A DNA stretch of 15,628 nt, from the NCBI GenBank assembly GCA_018065365.1, contig JAGHTH010000116.1, positions 1 through 15,628 on the forward strand, written 5' to 3'. Source of the stretch: Candidatus Coliplasma caballi. GTDB taxonomy: Bacteria > Bacillota > Clostridia > Oscillospirales > CAG-382. Below are positions 7,538-15,386 of this stretch, piece after piece (within the stretch, counting starts at the first letter, position 1; the number at the start of each line of letters is the position of its first letter). Under the pieces are notes generated by a model that was given only the letters and a program-made list of their open reading frames with translations, was not told where the DNA came from and made no database searches. The translations under genes were made by a program, and so were the position numbers.

Positions 7538-8788
7538 ATGATCGCGGCGCTGTTGCTGTCGCGGCTTGCCAAACTCGTTTCTCTCCCCGCGGTAACGGCG
7601 TACCTCATCGCCGGCATCCTCGTCGGCCCCTGTTGCCTCGGACTGTTGGGCATCGACGGGCTCGGCTTTGTAAGTGCGGAACAACTCTCCGCCATTTCGA
7701 TCATCTCGGACTGCGCGCTGGGCTTTATCGCGTTCGCGATCGGCGATGAATTTCGTCTCTCCGAGCTCAAAAAGAACGGCAAAGCCGCCACGGTCATCGG
7801 CATCGCGCAGGCAGTGGTTACCACGATCGTCGTCGATATCGCGCTGATCCTTTTACACTTTGCAATGCCCGACAAACTTTCCCTCCCCGCCGCGATCACG
7901 CTCGGAGCGATCGCAGCCGCAACGGCGCCCGCCGCAACGCTGATGGTCGTCCGTCAGTACAAGGCGAAAGGCCCGCTGGTCGATCTGCTTCTGCCGATCG
8001 TCGCTTTGGACGACGCGGTTGGCTTGGTACTCTTCGCCGTGTCGCTCGGAATCTCCCGCGCGATCAAAGACGGCACCGTGGACGTCATTTCGATCATCGT
8101 CAACCCCATCGTCGAGATCGTTCTCTCGCTCGTACTCGGCGCGCTTTTGGGGTTATTCCTCAACTTTCTCGAGAAATACTTTCATTCGCGTTCCAAGCGT
8201 ATGTCGATCTCGATCGCCGTCGTCTTTTTGGGCGTGGCGCTTTCCAAGCTCGAATTCACGTTCGGATCGTTCAAAATCGGCTTCTCGTCGCTGCTGGTCT
8301 GCATGATGCTCGGCACCGTGTTCGTCAACGTCTGCGAATTCTCCAAAGAACTGATGGAACGTATCGACGGTTGGACGACGCCGCTGTTCGTACTGTTCTT
8401 CATGCTGTCCGGCGCGGAACTCAACCTGTTCGTGTTCTCCGACCTGTCGATCGTGCTGATCGGTGTGCTGTTCCTTGCCGTAAGAGCGATCGGAAAATGC
8501 TTCGGCGCGGCTTCGTTTGCCAAAGTGATGCACTGCGAGCCGAACGTCGTCAAATACCTCGGCATCACGCTGCTTCCGCAGGCAGGCGTCGCGCTCGGAA
8601 TGTCTTTGCAGGTCTTCGTGCTCGGCGAGGACGGCACCTTGATCCGAAACATCGTGCTGTTCTCCGTTATGATCCTCGAACTCGTCGGCCCGCTGCTGAC
8701 CAAGATCGCGCTGACCAAAGCCGGCGACATCAAACCCGAGGGCAGAACTTCCGCCCGCGGCGTCGTCCCGAGCGAACATCGGGGTTAA
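7538..8788 (+). CDS. Cation:proton antiporter (CPA2 / Kef-NapA type)
   Basis: From the ATG at 7538 this is a 416-residue polytopic membrane protein with roughly 11-12 hydrophobic helices and no cytosolic regulatory (RCK) domain. Family features are LPAVTAYLIAGILVGP near the N-terminus, the unwound-helix segment ATAPAATL (about 128-135), and the ion-binding pair D158-D159 in ALDDAVGLV. The DD pair fits Na+/H+ or K+/H+ exchange. The ATG at 7538 has no ribosome binding site and begins inside the first hydrophobic helix. The frame is open further upstream, with GGAAG at 7496-7500 followed by ATC-ATC codons (7502-7510) and a hydrophobic stretch (IIITNLLSISIG), so translation may start at a non-AUG codon or the ATG may have been lost. 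It is the last gene of the plus-strand run, about 73 nt after the dockerin gene, and ends before a terminator. Confidence 0.88.
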   Translation: MIAALLLSRLAKLVSLPAVTAYLIAGILVGPCCLGLLGIDGLGFVSAEQLSAISIISDCALGFIAFAIGDEFRLSELKKNGKAATVIGIAQAVVTTIVVDIALILLHFAMPDKLSLPAAITLGAIAAATAPAATLMVVRQYKAKGPLVDLLLPIVALDDAVGLVLFAVSLGISRAIKDGTVDVISIIVNPIVEIVLSLVLGALLGLFLNFLEKYFHSRSKRMSISIAVVFLGVALSKLEFTFGSFKIGFSSLLVCMMLGTVFVNVCEFSKELMERIDGWTTPLFVLFFMLSGAELNLFVFSDLSIVLIGVLFLAVRAIGKCFGAASFAKVMHCEPNVVKYLGITLLPQAGVALGMSLQVFVLGEDGTLIRNIVLFSVMILELVGPLLTKIALTKAGDIKPEGRTSARGVVPSEHRG

Positions 8789-8805
8789 GCAGTATATAGG
8801 GTTTA

Positions 8806-8848
8806 TGCGGGAAAAACTTTTTCTTTCGCAGAAAAAGTCTTTCCCGCA
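8806..8848. repeat. Long near-perfect inverted repeat (palindromic intergenic element)
   Basis: Two 19-nt arms (8806-8824 and 8830-8848) pair with one mismatch around a 5-nt loop, TTCGC. The stem has a G+C end (TGCGGG) and an A/T-rich centre. A short CTTTT/AAAAG inverted repeat follows at 8851-8862. It lies 18 nt after the antiporter stop between convergent genes. It may be a copy of a dispersed palindromic repeat of the kind found in clostridial genomes, or part of a termination or mRNA-stabilising structure. Confidence 0.75.
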
Positions 8849-8882
8849 CCCTTTTCAAAAAGAACTTATGATATAAAAAAAT

Positions 8883-8921
8883 AAACGGAGAGAAACCAAC
8901 CTCGGCTTCTCTCCGTTTTTT
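8883..8921. terminator. Bidirectional intrinsic terminator
   Basis: AAACGGAGAGAA (8883-8894) pairs with TTCTCTCCGTTT (8907-8918) over a 12-nt loop. It is followed by a T-run ending at 8921 on the plus strand and preceded by an A-run (from about 8875) that gives a T-run on the minus strand. It can therefore end the plus-strand antiporter transcript and the minus-strand transcript that comes through 8930. Confidence 0.88.
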
Positions 8922-8929
8922 GTGATCCC

Positions 8930-9244
8930 TTATGATAGATTTTGATTCATTTTATGCCATTCTTCAATGGCTATCCCGCTGATCTGAAAAATTTCAATTT
9001 CTTCCCACCGTTCTTTGATTGACTTTCCGTCAAATACGGGCGCTTCAAACAGTTCTTCTGCGGTTTTGAATTCGCATCCGTCCGGAACGTCGCACAATCC
9101 GATCCAATACGGAAAATCAAATTCGGGCGAATATCCAATGTAATGCTCCGTTTTTTTCGGATCGCCTTTGAAATAGAAAGCCGTTTCGTCAATATTCGGG
9201 CTTCCGTTTTTGAAATCATCCAGCAGTTTGTCGTATGTCATCAT
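8930..9244 (-). CDS. Small acidic hypothetical protein
   Basis: This 104-residue protein has no signal peptide or membrane segment and is rich in acidic and aromatic residues (for example HYIGY, FDFPYWIG, EEIEIF). I do not recognise its family with confidence. It is a real gene by its signals: AAGGAGAGA at 9249-9257 a few bases upstream of tandem ATG codons at 9242 and 9239, and a terminator just after the stop. Base composition is clearly more A+T-rich than its neighbours (19 G/C of 60 in 8941-9000), suggesting separate acquisition. It lies 58 nt downstream of the DUF4855 lipoprotein gene with no terminator between, so it may be co-transcribed with that operon or use its own promoter in the A+T-rich gap. 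The short cytosolic acidic form would fit an immunity- or Smi1-like protein, but this is a guess. Confidence 0.8.
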   Translation of the reverse strand: MMTYDKLLDDFKNGSPNIDETAFYFKGDPKKTEHYIGYSPEFDFPYWIGLCDVPDGCEFKTAEELFEAPVFDGKSIKERWEEIEIFQISGIAIEEWHKMNQNLS

Positions 9245-9302
9245 AAAATCTCTCCTTGCTTTTATGTTAATATGCCTTTTGTTTGATTCAAAAACAGCAT
9301 TT

Positions 9303-12300
9303 TCATTTTACCGTGATCTTCACCTTACACGGCTCCGAGAAATCGAGGTTTTCCGCGTACGCAAACAGGAATTCGTCCGTCCCGGTATAATCGGCGTTCG
9401 GGAAATACGCAAACGTCCCGTCGCTCTGAATGGTAACCGTTCCGTGCTTGGGCGATTCGATCAGCTTAAAGATGACCCGCCCGTTCTGATTTTCCATCAG
9501 CGTTCCCGTGGAAACTTTGTTCTTCCCGAACGAGAACGACTTATCGGCAATCGCTTTCGGGCTGATCTTCAACGTTCCCTTGATGAACTGATAGGTGTAA
9601 TCGTAAATCTGTCGCACCGCGGGGTTTTTGGAATTTGCGATCTGATGAATGTACATTCCCATGTAATACATATGCGTCGCTTCGGTCATGTACCCCATCT
9701 TCGCGCCCTGTTTGAGGTATTCGTAGTATTTCAGCCGGTAACGCTCGTCGGAAGCCGATCCCTCGGACATCTCGATTTCCAGACACATTCCGTAGGAACG
9801 CGCCAGGTTCGCTGCCTGACGGACACGACCGTCCGGGACCTCCAGATTGAACGCGTAGTTGGGCTGCAGGCACGCGATATCAAACCCGTATTTCTGCCAT
9901 TCCGCAACTCCGCCCGCGCTGAAATACGGGATCCAGAAGAATTGGCTGCCGTACGAATGGATCAGATCCGCGCACGCCTTGGTCATCGGGATCTGCTCGC
10001 TCGACAGCGATTCATTGTACCAGTAGTAGCCCGCAAACTCCACGTTCTTGAACGCATGCTTCTTGCGCTCGGCCTCAAACTGTTTGATCCACCACTTCAG
10101 CACCTTGGTCTTGCCGTCGATCGTTTTCAGGTTTTCGCTCTTGCCGTCTCCGTCAATATCCCCGAAATTGTCGCAACTCGGGTAATACAGCGAAACGAAA
10201 TATTTGACCTTGTAGCTGTCGGGAAGTCCCAACTCGGCTTTGACTTTCGCGACCGTGTCGTCCAGCGCCGCCACGTTCTGCCCTTTTTTGAACAGCGTTT
10301 CGATCAGCCACTCCATATCGGACTTGTTGTAATTCAGCACGCCGCCGGTACCGCCGCCCAACCCGGACGGGAAACCGCCGGACATCAGGAACAAAAAGCC
10401 GTCGAACATGGTGTCCTTGATCTTTCCGTTCTCGTCAACGTACGCGACCTCGGTGATCAGATCGTCGTAGGTACGCGCCGCGTTGTGCTTGTGATAGACC
10501 AAGAAAATATCGTGTACGCCGCCGAGCAGATCGGAAGACGGGCCTGCCCAATCTTCCCCGGGGCCTTCCACGCCGACCGCCATTTTGGAAAGTCCCGCCT
10601 TGTCGGCGGTCTTCACGCCGGAAGCCACCTTTTTGGTCCCGTTGTTCTCCAACTCGGCAATACCGACCCACGGGCTGACCTGGAACGAGAAGCAAACGAA
10701 CCGCGCCGCGACCGCCGTTTTCAGCGTCAGCGTAGAGCGGACGATGCCCTGTCCTTTCGGCGATGTTTTGATCTCTCCCGCCTTGTACCAGGTCTTTCCG
10801 TCCATCGACAGCGCGATCTCGACCACGCCCGGCGCATAAACGCCCCAATCCGGCAGATGCGTAAAGCCCGCCGTAACCGATTGCACCGTCGAGATCTTGC
10901 CGAGGTCGTAATACACCTCTCTGCCGGTGCAGCCGTTGAATTTGAAGAACTGCCCGTTGTGGATGTTGTTCCCCGTCGCGTACAAACCGTCGGTCATGAT
11001 GCCGGACGTTACCGCGGTATTGTTTCCGTCCGCGGAGACCGACATATCGTGGAACGTGCGGATCTGCTGCTTTTTCCCGCGGATCAGATTCTGCACCTCG
11101 GCGTAATCCTTTTCGGAAGACGGCCAGTACTCGTTGCTGACCTTCAGGAATTTCACGGCAGGATAGAACGAATCCAGCACTTCTTCATCGCGGTAAGCGT
11201 ACACCGCGACCTCGTCCACCAGGATCGCCCGGCAATCCGTGCCGGAAAGCGTGAATCGGACGTACTTCGCCTTGACCGTAACGGGAAGTTCCAACGAGAA
11301 CGTAAACAGTTCTCCCGTGATCATCGGCGCGTACATTCTGCCGACCTCGGTCCATTTTTCTCCGTTTTCGGACACCAGAACGGTTACGCAGGGCGGAAGC
11401 AGCATATCCATCGAGGCAGAATGGAACGCGTGCAAAGTAAATCCGCTGACGTCCGTTTCGACCTGCGGGAACATGACCGTGATCCCGCCGGGCGTCTGTC
11501 CGTCCAACCCCACGAAACGCCCTTCGTCCGGCGAAACGCCGGTCAGACCGTCGGTCAGTTTCGCGTCCGTGTTGGGATAACCGTTGACCGTAGAACGCGT
11601 CAAACTGTACGACGCGCCTTTCGCAATGTCGATGTGATTCCATTCGCGCTCGGGTTTGCCGCTCGTAACGCTTTTCAGCGCCGCCGCTTTGGCGTCGTCC
11701 TTTGCGGTGTCGGTCTTGTAGGCGGCTTTCACGATGCTGCCCCACGAAGTTCCCGCGCCGCCGCGTTCCACGTCCGCGATCACGCTGATCTCATCCAGGA
11801 ATTGCCAGAATTTCGATTTTTTCAAATTGAAGCGTACATATCGGCAGGAAAGCATCTCGTTCGTTTCCAGATACGCCGTCAACATCTGATAATCGGTAAA
11901 CGCCGGGATCGTACAGTTCCCCGCCGCTTTCCACTGCTTGCCGTCCTCGGAATATTCCACCGCGACCGATCCGATCGGCCCGATGCCCGCGTCGTAGGTG
12001 CAGAGGTAGCCCACTTCAAACCGATGTACCGTCGTATAAACTTTGCCGAGGTCGATCGTTACGACCGCGTCCGACGAATACCCGACCAAACGGCCCTCGT
12101 AGAAGCCGCAGGTCTCCGGCGCGTGCAGACCGTCGGTCAGTTCCGCGCCGTTCATATCGGGATAGTTCTCCCCGACCGTTCCCGTGGATGTATAGGAGCA
12201 GCCGGTCGAAACGGGGTACGCTTCGATCACGGGATCGTCCGGCTCTTCCGGCTCGTCGGGATCGTCCGGGTCTTCCGAACTGTCTCCGCTTTCCGAAGAT

Positions 12301-12575
12301 TCGTCGGGGGCTTTTGATCCGGCTTCCGAACTGTCTTCGCCCGGTTCTTCGCTTTCGCCGGTGCTTTCATCGGTGCTTTCTCCGGTACTTTCCCCGGCGC
12401 TCTCGCCGCCGCTTTCGGCTTTGCTTTCTCCGTCAGCCGACCGTTCGCTTTCCGAACGGCTTTCCGCGCTTTCCCCGGAACTTTCCGTGCCGTTGCCGCC
12501 GCAGGCGGAACAAACGACCGCCGCGAACGTCAAAAGCGCCAGCAGCAAAGCAATTTTTCGCAAATATCGTTTCAT
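9303..12575 (-). CDS. Lipoprotein with three discoidin-like (F5/8 C) domains, a DUF4855-like domain and a C-terminal Ig/cadherin-like domain
   Basis: The start at 12575 (MKRYLRK) is chosen over an upstream in-frame ATG at 12665 because it has AAGGAGAG at 12583-12590 and begins a lipoprotein signal; the probable lipid-modified cysteine is C25 (CSAC, slightly atypical lipobox). The product is 1090 residues. Residues 28-117 are a Ser/Glu/Asp/Pro linker. Three jelly-roll discoidin-like units follow (about 123-268, 320-462, 515-645), each with a TDGL segment and a VxxSxDGxxW-type strand, which usually bind carbohydrate. Residues about 675-1000 resemble DUF4855 (D..DGFLFL, YYWYNES, a TIM-barrel-like fold), with a Ca-loop-like DIDGDGKSE insertion at 806-814. 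Residues 1005-1090 resemble a Big_9/cadherin-like domain (PKHGTVTI...DGTFAYFPN). It is probably a surface glycan-binding enzyme; E855 and E933/E935 are candidate acids. It starts 14 nt after the upstream gene. Confidence 0.88.
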   Translation of the reverse strand: MKRYLRKIALLLALLTFAAVVCSACGGNGTESSGESAESRSESERSADGESKAESGGESAGESTGESTDESTGESEEPGEDSSEAGSKAPDESSESGDSSEDPDDPDEPEEPDDPVIEAYPVSTGCSYTSTGTVGENYPDMNGAELTDGLHAPETCGFYEGRLVGYSSDAVVTIDLGKVYTTVHRFEVGYLCTYDAGIGPIGSVAVEYSEDGKQWKAAGNCTIPAFTDYQMLTAYLETNEMLSCRYVRFNLKKSKFWQFLDEISVIADVERGGAGTSWGSIVKAAYKTDTAKDDAKAAALKSVTSGKPEREWNHIDIAKGASYSLTRSTVNGYPNTDAKLTDGLTGVSPDEGRFVGLDGQTPGGITVMFPQVETDVSGFTLHAFHSASMDMLLPPCVTVLVSENGEKWTEVGRMYAPMITGELFTFSLELPVTVKAKYVRFTLSGTDCRAILVDEVAVYAYRDEEVLDSFYPAVKFLKVSNEYWPSSEKDYAEVQNLIRGKKQQIRTFHDMSVSADGNNTAVTSGIMTDGLYATGNNIHNGQFFKFNGCTGREVYYDLGKISTVQSVTAGFTHLPDWGVYAPGVVEIALSMDGKTWYKAGEIKTSPKGQGIVRSTLTLKTAVAARFVCFSFQVSPWVGIAELENNGTKKVASGVKTADKAGLSKMAVGVEGPGEDWAGPSSDLLGGVHDIFLVYHKHNAARTYDDLITEVAYVDENGKIKDTMFDGFLFLMSGGFPSGLGGGTGGVLNYNKSDMEWLIETLFKKGQNVAALDDTVAKVKAELGLPDSYKVKYFVSLYYPSCDNFGDIDGDGKSENLKTIDGKTKVLKWWIKQFEAERKKHAFKNVEFAGYYWYNESLSSEQIPMTKACADLIHSYGSQFFWIPYFSAGGVAEWQKYGFDIACLQPNYAFNLEVPDGRVRQAANLARSYGMCLEIEMSEGSASDERYRLKYYEYLKQGAKMGYMTEATHMYYMGMYIHQIANSKNPAVRQIYDYTYQFIKGTLKISPKAIADKSFSFGKNKVSTGTLMENQNGRVIFKLIESPKHGTVTIQSDGTFAYFPNADYTGTDEFLFAYAENLDFSEPCKVKITVK
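12225..12494 (-). repeat. Low-complexity Ser/Glu/Asp/Pro linker of the DUF4855-like lipoprotein
   Basis: About 90 residues are nearly all S, E, G, A, D and P (for example ESTGESTDESTGES, then DPDDPDEPEEPDDP). The DNA has many short imperfect repeats of GAAAGC/TCC-type units. It would hold the folded domains away from the membrane and through the wall. Confidence 0.85.
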
Positions 12576-12589
12576 CTTCGGTCTCTCCT

Positions 12590-14407
12590 TTATTTCCTGC
12601 GCTTCCGCAAAACTACGATCGCCGCACACGCCGCGACGGCCAGCGCCGCCCCGCCGATCACCCACGGCAGAACGCTTTTATGTTCTTCCGGCAGTTCTTC
12701 GGCGCTGCTTTCGGGACTGGTTTCTTCCCAAACCGCGTACAGCGTCGCGTTCATGTCCTTTTCGTATTCCCCGCCCGGCAAAAACGATGTTCCCGTTCCG
12801 TCCTTACGGGTGCTCCACCCGGCGAACGTATATCCCTCACGCGTGGGAACGCGGTCGGAAAGGACGAGCGTTCTGCCTTTCTTTTTCTGCTGCGGAGCGG
12901 GGGCTTTCTCTCCGCCGTTTGCGTCAAATTTCACGGTATAACGCGTGTACGGGATCGCCGCGTCGCTCACCCAACCGAGCTTGTAGCCCGCCGAAACGGG
13001 ATACAGCACCTGCGTGCGCGTACCGCTCGTGTTCAGAACGTAAAACGTATCTCCCGCCCCGACGTAACCGTACTCCTCGCCGGTGGGCGTTTTGTAGGTC
13101 GTGATGTCCTTTTCCGCTTTCATCGCCGTGAATCTTTCCGGCAGATCGCCGAACAGCACGTCGGAAACTGGAACGTAGAACGCGCCCTGCACGCCCTCGG
13201 CGGTCATTTTGCAGGCACCGGTCGCATAGACGGCGATCACGGAATACTCGCGTCCCGGGCTCATCTGCTTTCCCGGCTTGGTCATCGCCGCGTCCAGAAA
13301 GGTCTGCGCCGTCTCCTTGATATACAGGTTGCAGACGAACGGCAGCACCTCTTCAAACCGCGCGTCCGTCGGAACGTTCACACAGATCTCACAATCTTCC
13401 CGGAACGCACCCTCGTCCAGAAACTCCACCGCTCCGCAGGCGCAGACGCGATAGGTGCGGTGCGGGTGCGCCGCTTCCGTGATCGGCTCCGAGAACGAAT
13501 GCTCGTGGTCTTTCGAAAACAGTTCAAGCTTGGCTTTCGTCCTCTCGCTGTTTGCCGTCAAGAGCGCCGCGATCTGCGCGGCGGTGTGGTTGGAATCCGC
13601 GCCGTAGATCGACATGATCTGCTCCTTAAACAGCTGATGATCCACGACCACGACGCCCATATCCTCGGCGACCGTGGAAAATTTATTGTTCATCGCGTTG
13701 TCGATGCCCGTAACGACTTTCATGAATTCGTTGTATTTTGACGAAGTCGCGGGCGTTTTTCCGACCAGCAGGCACCCCGTCGAACTTTGCGACGTCGCGT
13801 AAACGCTGTTGGCGCCGCGTGCGTGAATATTGATCCCGTAACTGCAATCGATGTAGCTTCCGTTCTGCGTGCAGCGCAGAGCGCCGCCGTGTTCGTAGCA
13901 CTTGACGTGCAAGGCGGCAAACGAATCGTGATGATTGCAGGAAACCACCGGGTAAATGCCGTCCGTAACGGTCGGCACCGGCGTTCCTTCGTTCAATTCC
14001 GGCTTGCGCGGATTGTCCGGGATCGTCGAGGAACAGTCGTCCATGAACACGACCGTCGGCACGCCGTTTACCAATTTGACCACCACGCACACCGCCGTCA
14101 GATGATACACGACGTAATTCGCGTACTGCCCGCCGACCGTGTTGTCGCTCGCGCCGTCAAAGAAGAAGATCGCGCTCTTTCCGCGCTCCAACGCCGAACG
14201 CACCCTGCCGTCGCTCATGTCGGACAGGTATAATTTCAACATCGCGTTCACATAGGCGCGATGCTCTTTGTTCTGAATGATCGAAACGTCGATCCCCTGC
14301 AGATCGTCCGTCCCGTAGGAAGCCGCTTTCGCCATAATGATCCCTCCCGACCAAAATGTTCCCGCGACGGTCAGCACCGCCAGCAGAAAGCAAATCGCTT
14401 TTTTCAT
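12590..14407 (-). CDS. Exported, membrane-anchored multidomain protein with L,D-transpeptidase-like His/Cys core, SH3-like and InlB-type domains
   Basis: The start at 14407 has GGAGGG at 14417-14422 and opens a signal peptide (1-29, AKA region); an upstream ATG at 14437 lacks these. The product is 605 residues. Residues about 140-235 contain VTDGIYPV, GINIH (H195) and STGCLLVG (C212), resembling the H...S-x-G-C catalytic pattern of YkuD-type L,D-transpeptidases and the related DUF5675-type domains; this link is by motif only. Residues 302-342 form a Cys pair module (C322, C324, C339, C342) like small zinc ribbons in clostridial exoproteins. Residues 410-485 look SH3-like, 489-561 match an InlB/Listeria-Bacteroides repeat (FDANGG, GYTFAGW, LYAVW), and 580-600 is a C-terminal membrane anchor followed by RKRRK. 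No LPxTG motif is present. It lies between two exported hydrolase-like proteins, so it probably acts at the cell wall. Confidence 0.85.
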   Translation of the reverse strand: MKKAICFLLAVLTVAGTFWSGGIIMAKAASYGTDDLQGIDVSIIQNKEHRAYVNAMLKLYLSDMSDGRVRSALERGKSAIFFFDGASDNTVGGQYANYVVYHLTAVCVVVKLVNGVPTVVFMDDCSSTIPDNPRKPELNEGTPVPTVTDGIYPVVSCNHHDSFAALHVKCYEHGGALRCTQNGSYIDCSYGINIHARGANSVYATSQSSTGCLLVGKTPATSSKYNEFMKVVTGIDNAMNNKFSTVAEDMGVVVVDHQLFKEQIMSIYGADSNHTAAQIAALLTANSERTKAKLELFSKDHEHSFSEPITEAAHPHRTYRVCACGAVEFLDEGAFREDCEICVNVPTDARFEEVLPFVCNLYIKETAQTFLDAAMTKPGKQMSPGREYSVIAVYATGACKMTAEGVQGAFYVPVSDVLFGDLPERFTAMKAEKDITTYKTPTGEEYGYVGAGDTFYVLNTSGTRTQVLYPVSAGYKLGWVSDAAIPYTRYTVKFDANGGEKAPAPQQKKKGRTLVLSDRVPTREGYTFAGWSTRKDGTGTSFLPGGEYEKDMNATLYAVWEETSPESSAEELPEEHKSVLPWVIGGAALAVAACAAIVVLRKRRK

Positions 14408-14445
14408 TCCGTCGTACCCTCCGTCGCAAGCCGTCATTCCGATCT

Positions 14446-15357
14446 TTACGCTTTCGCTTCCAATTCCGCTTTCTTGTCTTCCGCGTGGGCGACCTCGTAG
14501 CAGATCGCGCGGATCGCCTTTGCCGTTTCGGCATCGACCTCGCCGTCAAACTGCACGTCGTCCTGCTTCGCGTCGGGGAACAGCATATAGAAATGCGTCA
14601 GCGCCGCCGTGTAAGTCCCGGCGTACGACGGGTGCTTGAGGTCGTTTCCGTAGGGATCGGCAGAAGTTTCTTTATAGACGCGGTAGAACGAAACGCCCGC
14701 GTAACTGATCTCCGCGCCCATTTCTCCGCCCAACTTTTCGTACGCGTCGATCAGCAGCAATTCCTGCTCTTTCGACGTCATCCCCTGCTCTGTCAGCGAG
14801 GAATTCTCGTCGTGGAACCCCCACGTTTCGTACAGGATCGGCTTGCAGTCCGGGCTGCTCTTGCGGATCTTCTCTAAGACCGCGACCGCCCCGCGCGAAA
14901 ACCGCGCGTACTCCTTGTAGGGACGGGTGGAGTGCTCCTGCAGGAACACGTAGTCAAAGGTCTGCTTGCTCAATTTGTCGTTCAGCGTCTTGCAGACCGC
15001 CTCCGACGACGTTACAAACCAATCCAGCCGCGCCGATCCGACCGTTACGCTGTCAACGTTTACGTTCTTCCCCGCACTCTTGCAGATCGAATCAAAAACG
15101 GCAGGCAGGTCGTTGTAGTAAGTAAAACTGTTGCCCAAGAACAAAATATTTATCGGATCCTCTGCCACCGGCTCCTCGGAACTTTCCGCGGACGCTTCAC
15201 TTTCCGCAGACGCTTCACCGCTTTCCGCGCCGCTTTCGACAGCCGCTTCGGAACGTTCCGCGGACGCACTGCTCTCCGCCGGCGCTTCCGCCTCTCCGCA
15301 CGCCGCTAAGCCGAGCAGTACCATTCCGCATAACATCAGACAAAGAATTCGTTTCAT
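14446..15357 (-). CDS. SGNH/GDSL hydrolase lipoprotein (DUF4886-like)
   Basis: This 303-residue protein has a clear lipobox, L17-A-A-C20, then a Ser/Glu/Ala linker (21-66), then an SGNH hydrolase domain. Block I is GNSFT with nucleophile S77, block II includes G107, a Gln (Q140) in LQEHS may stand near the block III Asn position, and block V is D239-L-K-H242. FLGNSFTYYNDLP is typical of DUF4886 proteins. Family members are mostly esterases or deacetylases, often acting on glycans, so an extracytoplasmic carbohydrate O-deacylase is likely but not proven. Ribosome binding site CTCCTT complement lies at 15364-15369. It is the first gene after a good promoter and is 38 nt upstream of the transpeptidase-like gene, so it heads a three-gene operon for exported proteins. 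Confidence 0.92.
   Translation of the reverse strand: MKRILCLMLCGMVLLGLAACGEAEAPAESSASAERSEAAVESGAESGEASAESEASAESSEEPVAEDPINILFLGNSFTYYNDLPAVFDSICKSAGKNVNVDSVTVGSARLDWFVTSSEAVCKTLNDKLSKQTFDYVFLQEHSTRPYKEYARFSRGAVAVLEKIRKSSPDCKPILYETWGFHDENSSLTEQGMTSKEQELLLIDAYEKLGGEMGAEISYAGVSFYRVYKETSADPYGNDLKHPSYAGTYTAALTHFYMLFPDAKQDDVQFDGEVDAETAKAIRAICYEVAHAEDKKAELEAKA
15160..15297 (-). repeat. Low-complexity Ser/Glu/Ala linker of the SGNH lipoprotein
   Basis: Residues 21-66 follow the lipidated cysteine and are almost only A, S, E and G (for example ASAESEASAESSEE). The DNA has repeated TTCCGCGGACGCTTC-like units. The same style of linker occurs in the DUF4855-like lipoprotein of this operon. Confidence 0.85.
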
Positions 15358-15386
15358 TTTGATCTCCTTTTTTTCTTCTTGAATTT

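Noticed and set aside
9210..12317. Very long plus-strand open frame (about 1035 codons) antisense to the DUF4855-like lipoprotein
   Set aside because: The translation is Arg/Val/His/Asp-rich with no recognisable domain, no ribosome binding site and no membrane or signal logic. It is explained by codon bias of the G+C-rich opposite-strand gene, whose domains are clear.
12225..12494. CRISPR array or tandem DNA repeat
   Set aside because: Repeats are irregular codon-level reiterations within a Ser/Glu protein linker, without uniform repeats and spacers.
12188..13741. Plus-strand open frame of 517 codons crossing two minus-strand genes
   Set aside because: Arg/Pro-rich low-complexity translation across a gene boundary and linker repeats; no start signal and no domain.
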